The notes below the pieces were generated by a model, which worked only from the letters and a program-made list of their open reading frames with translations, searched no databases and was not told the origin of the DNA. The position numbers and the translations under genes were made by a program. Shown piece after piece: positions 63,411-64,000 of a DNA stretch of 64,000 nt. Where the stretch lies: assembly GCF_033807715.1 (NCBI RefSeq), contig NC_084587.1, positions 15,385,017-15,449,016 of the forward strand, read 5' to 3'. Source of the stretch: Cololabis saira (taxonomy: Eukaryota > Chordata > Actinopteri > Beloniformes > Belonidae). Each line of letters begins with the position of its first letter. The first letter of the stretch is position 1.

Positions 63411-63455
63411 CTCGGTGATTGCTGATGGATGCTGATGGATGGTCTGTGCGTGCTC
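63411..63455 (-). other. itln: intelectin non-coding first exon (5'UTR), start approximate
   Basis: A good donor GAG|GTAGGA lies at 63411/63410, and a TATA-like element lies about 30 nt upstream of the proposed start. The intron 63120-63410 then leads to the exon carrying the ATG. The transcription start is inferred from TATA spacing only. Confidence 0.55.
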
Positions 63456-63481
63456 GTTGCTTTACTCCCAAACCACACAAC

Positions 63482-63488
63482 TATATAT
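63482..63488 (-). promoter_or_regulatory. itln: TATA-like box of the intelectin gene
   Basis: On the minus strand the sequence GCATATATAG contains ATATATA, about 30 nt upstream of the start of the proposed first exon. The position and composition fit a TATA-driven promoter; no other core elements were recognised. Confidence 0.45.
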
Positions 63489-63489
63489 G

Positions 63490-64000
63490 CTACTCGTGTC
63501 CTTGATCAAGAATCTTTGCACTTTGAGCCTTAAATGTCATCTGTTTCCTTTATATTTTCCTGCAGTATTTATTGCATCAGTTACTGAACCAAACAAGGAA
63601 ACAGCCAAGAAAAGTAGGGTAAGATATTGACAAAGATCTTTGTGACTCAAACTTTATTGATCCTAAAGTTGGGAAATTCACTTGTTGAGGCAGCTCAAAA
63701 AAACAGAGAAGAGGAAAAAAAAGGTTAAATTAGCAACACATTACAAGCTACATGTATAATAGAAACTATGCAGATGATGGTGATAAAGTGTGGAGCTATT
63801 GCACGGGACCCCAACAGAGAAGAGATCAGAGCAAATACATCGGTTGACCCTACGGCATATTTGCTCTGTTTATTACCCACTGGCTTACCAGATGTTATAA
63901 ATGATGTCGATGAATCATAGAGTTACAAGAAAAAAACAGTATGCTTTTACTGTAATAAAACTTTATGAAGCAGTTATGAGCATGTGTAGTAAAAAGGAAA
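63490..64000. other. upstream flank of intelectin with LINE-type tail
   Basis: TTTATTGATCCTAAAGTTGGG and AATTCACTTGTTG around 63652-63690 resemble the 3' end of a common fish non-LTR retrotransposon, in reverse orientation to intelectin. No gene recognised. Confidence 0.5.

Overview
The window is nuclear DNA from a bony fish. The exon-intron architecture is vertebrate, the GT-AG introns are short to medium, there are many (CA/TG)n microsatellites, and there are numerous hAT, Tc1 and other DNA transposons of teleost type. Two protein-coding genes can be followed codon by codon.

Gene 1 (+ strand, 4912-51896, 5' end outside the window) is slit2, the secreted axon-guidance ligand of Robo receptors. 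Twenty-five exons are resolved, all with canonical splice sites and compatible phases. They run from the last leucine-rich repeats (LRRs) of LRR domain 2 through LRR domains 3 and 4, six EGF repeats with the conserved processing site, the laminin G domain, three more EGF repeats and the C-terminal cystine knot. The slit2 assignment (not slit1 or slit3) rests on the domain 2/3 linker, the knot sequence and the intronic microRNA. One 24-nt microexon (9692-9715) is the alternative exon known in other slit2 genes, and mir-218 sits in the following intron (11632-11723), as in other vertebrates. The 3'UTR runs to about 53495.

Gene 2 (- strand, 63455-59160) is a complete intelectin gene: a TATA box, a non-coding first exon and seven coding exons, giving 339 aa. 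It is tail-to-tail with slit2. It has lost both cysteines of one conserved disulfide and has changed residues in the calcium/ligand pocket.

Most of the remaining sequence is intron filled with mobile DNA. At least eight hAT-like elements have readable 8-bp target duplications (5295-6071, 7266-7995, 19628-21672, 25850-26561, 32004-36139 with two further hATs inside, 45763-47135, 47530-48361). There is a 4.3-kb element made largely of a giant palindrome, inserted in a dead Tc1 (13097-17380), and a second dead Tc1 between the genes (57141-58733). A retroposon-like insertion with a 15-bp duplication lies at 54450-55349, and a 1.2-kb AT-rich inverted-repeat element lies in an intelectin intron. 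A probable retrocopy encoding a coiled-coil protein lies antisense in the first visible slit2 intron (956-1903).

The observations most worth a second look are: (i) slit2 introns with AC repeats at the donor side and GU repeats at the acceptor side, most extreme around the exon at 40818-40911; (ii) two unannotated candidate frame-preserving microexons (10836-10853, 37394-37417) and a candidate exon that would remove the cystine knot (48462-48505); (iii) a minimal intron expanded by a hAT landing next to the acceptor; (iv) multi-level nested transposons; (v) a dispersed family of GC-rich palindromic elements; and (vi) the divergent intelectin.
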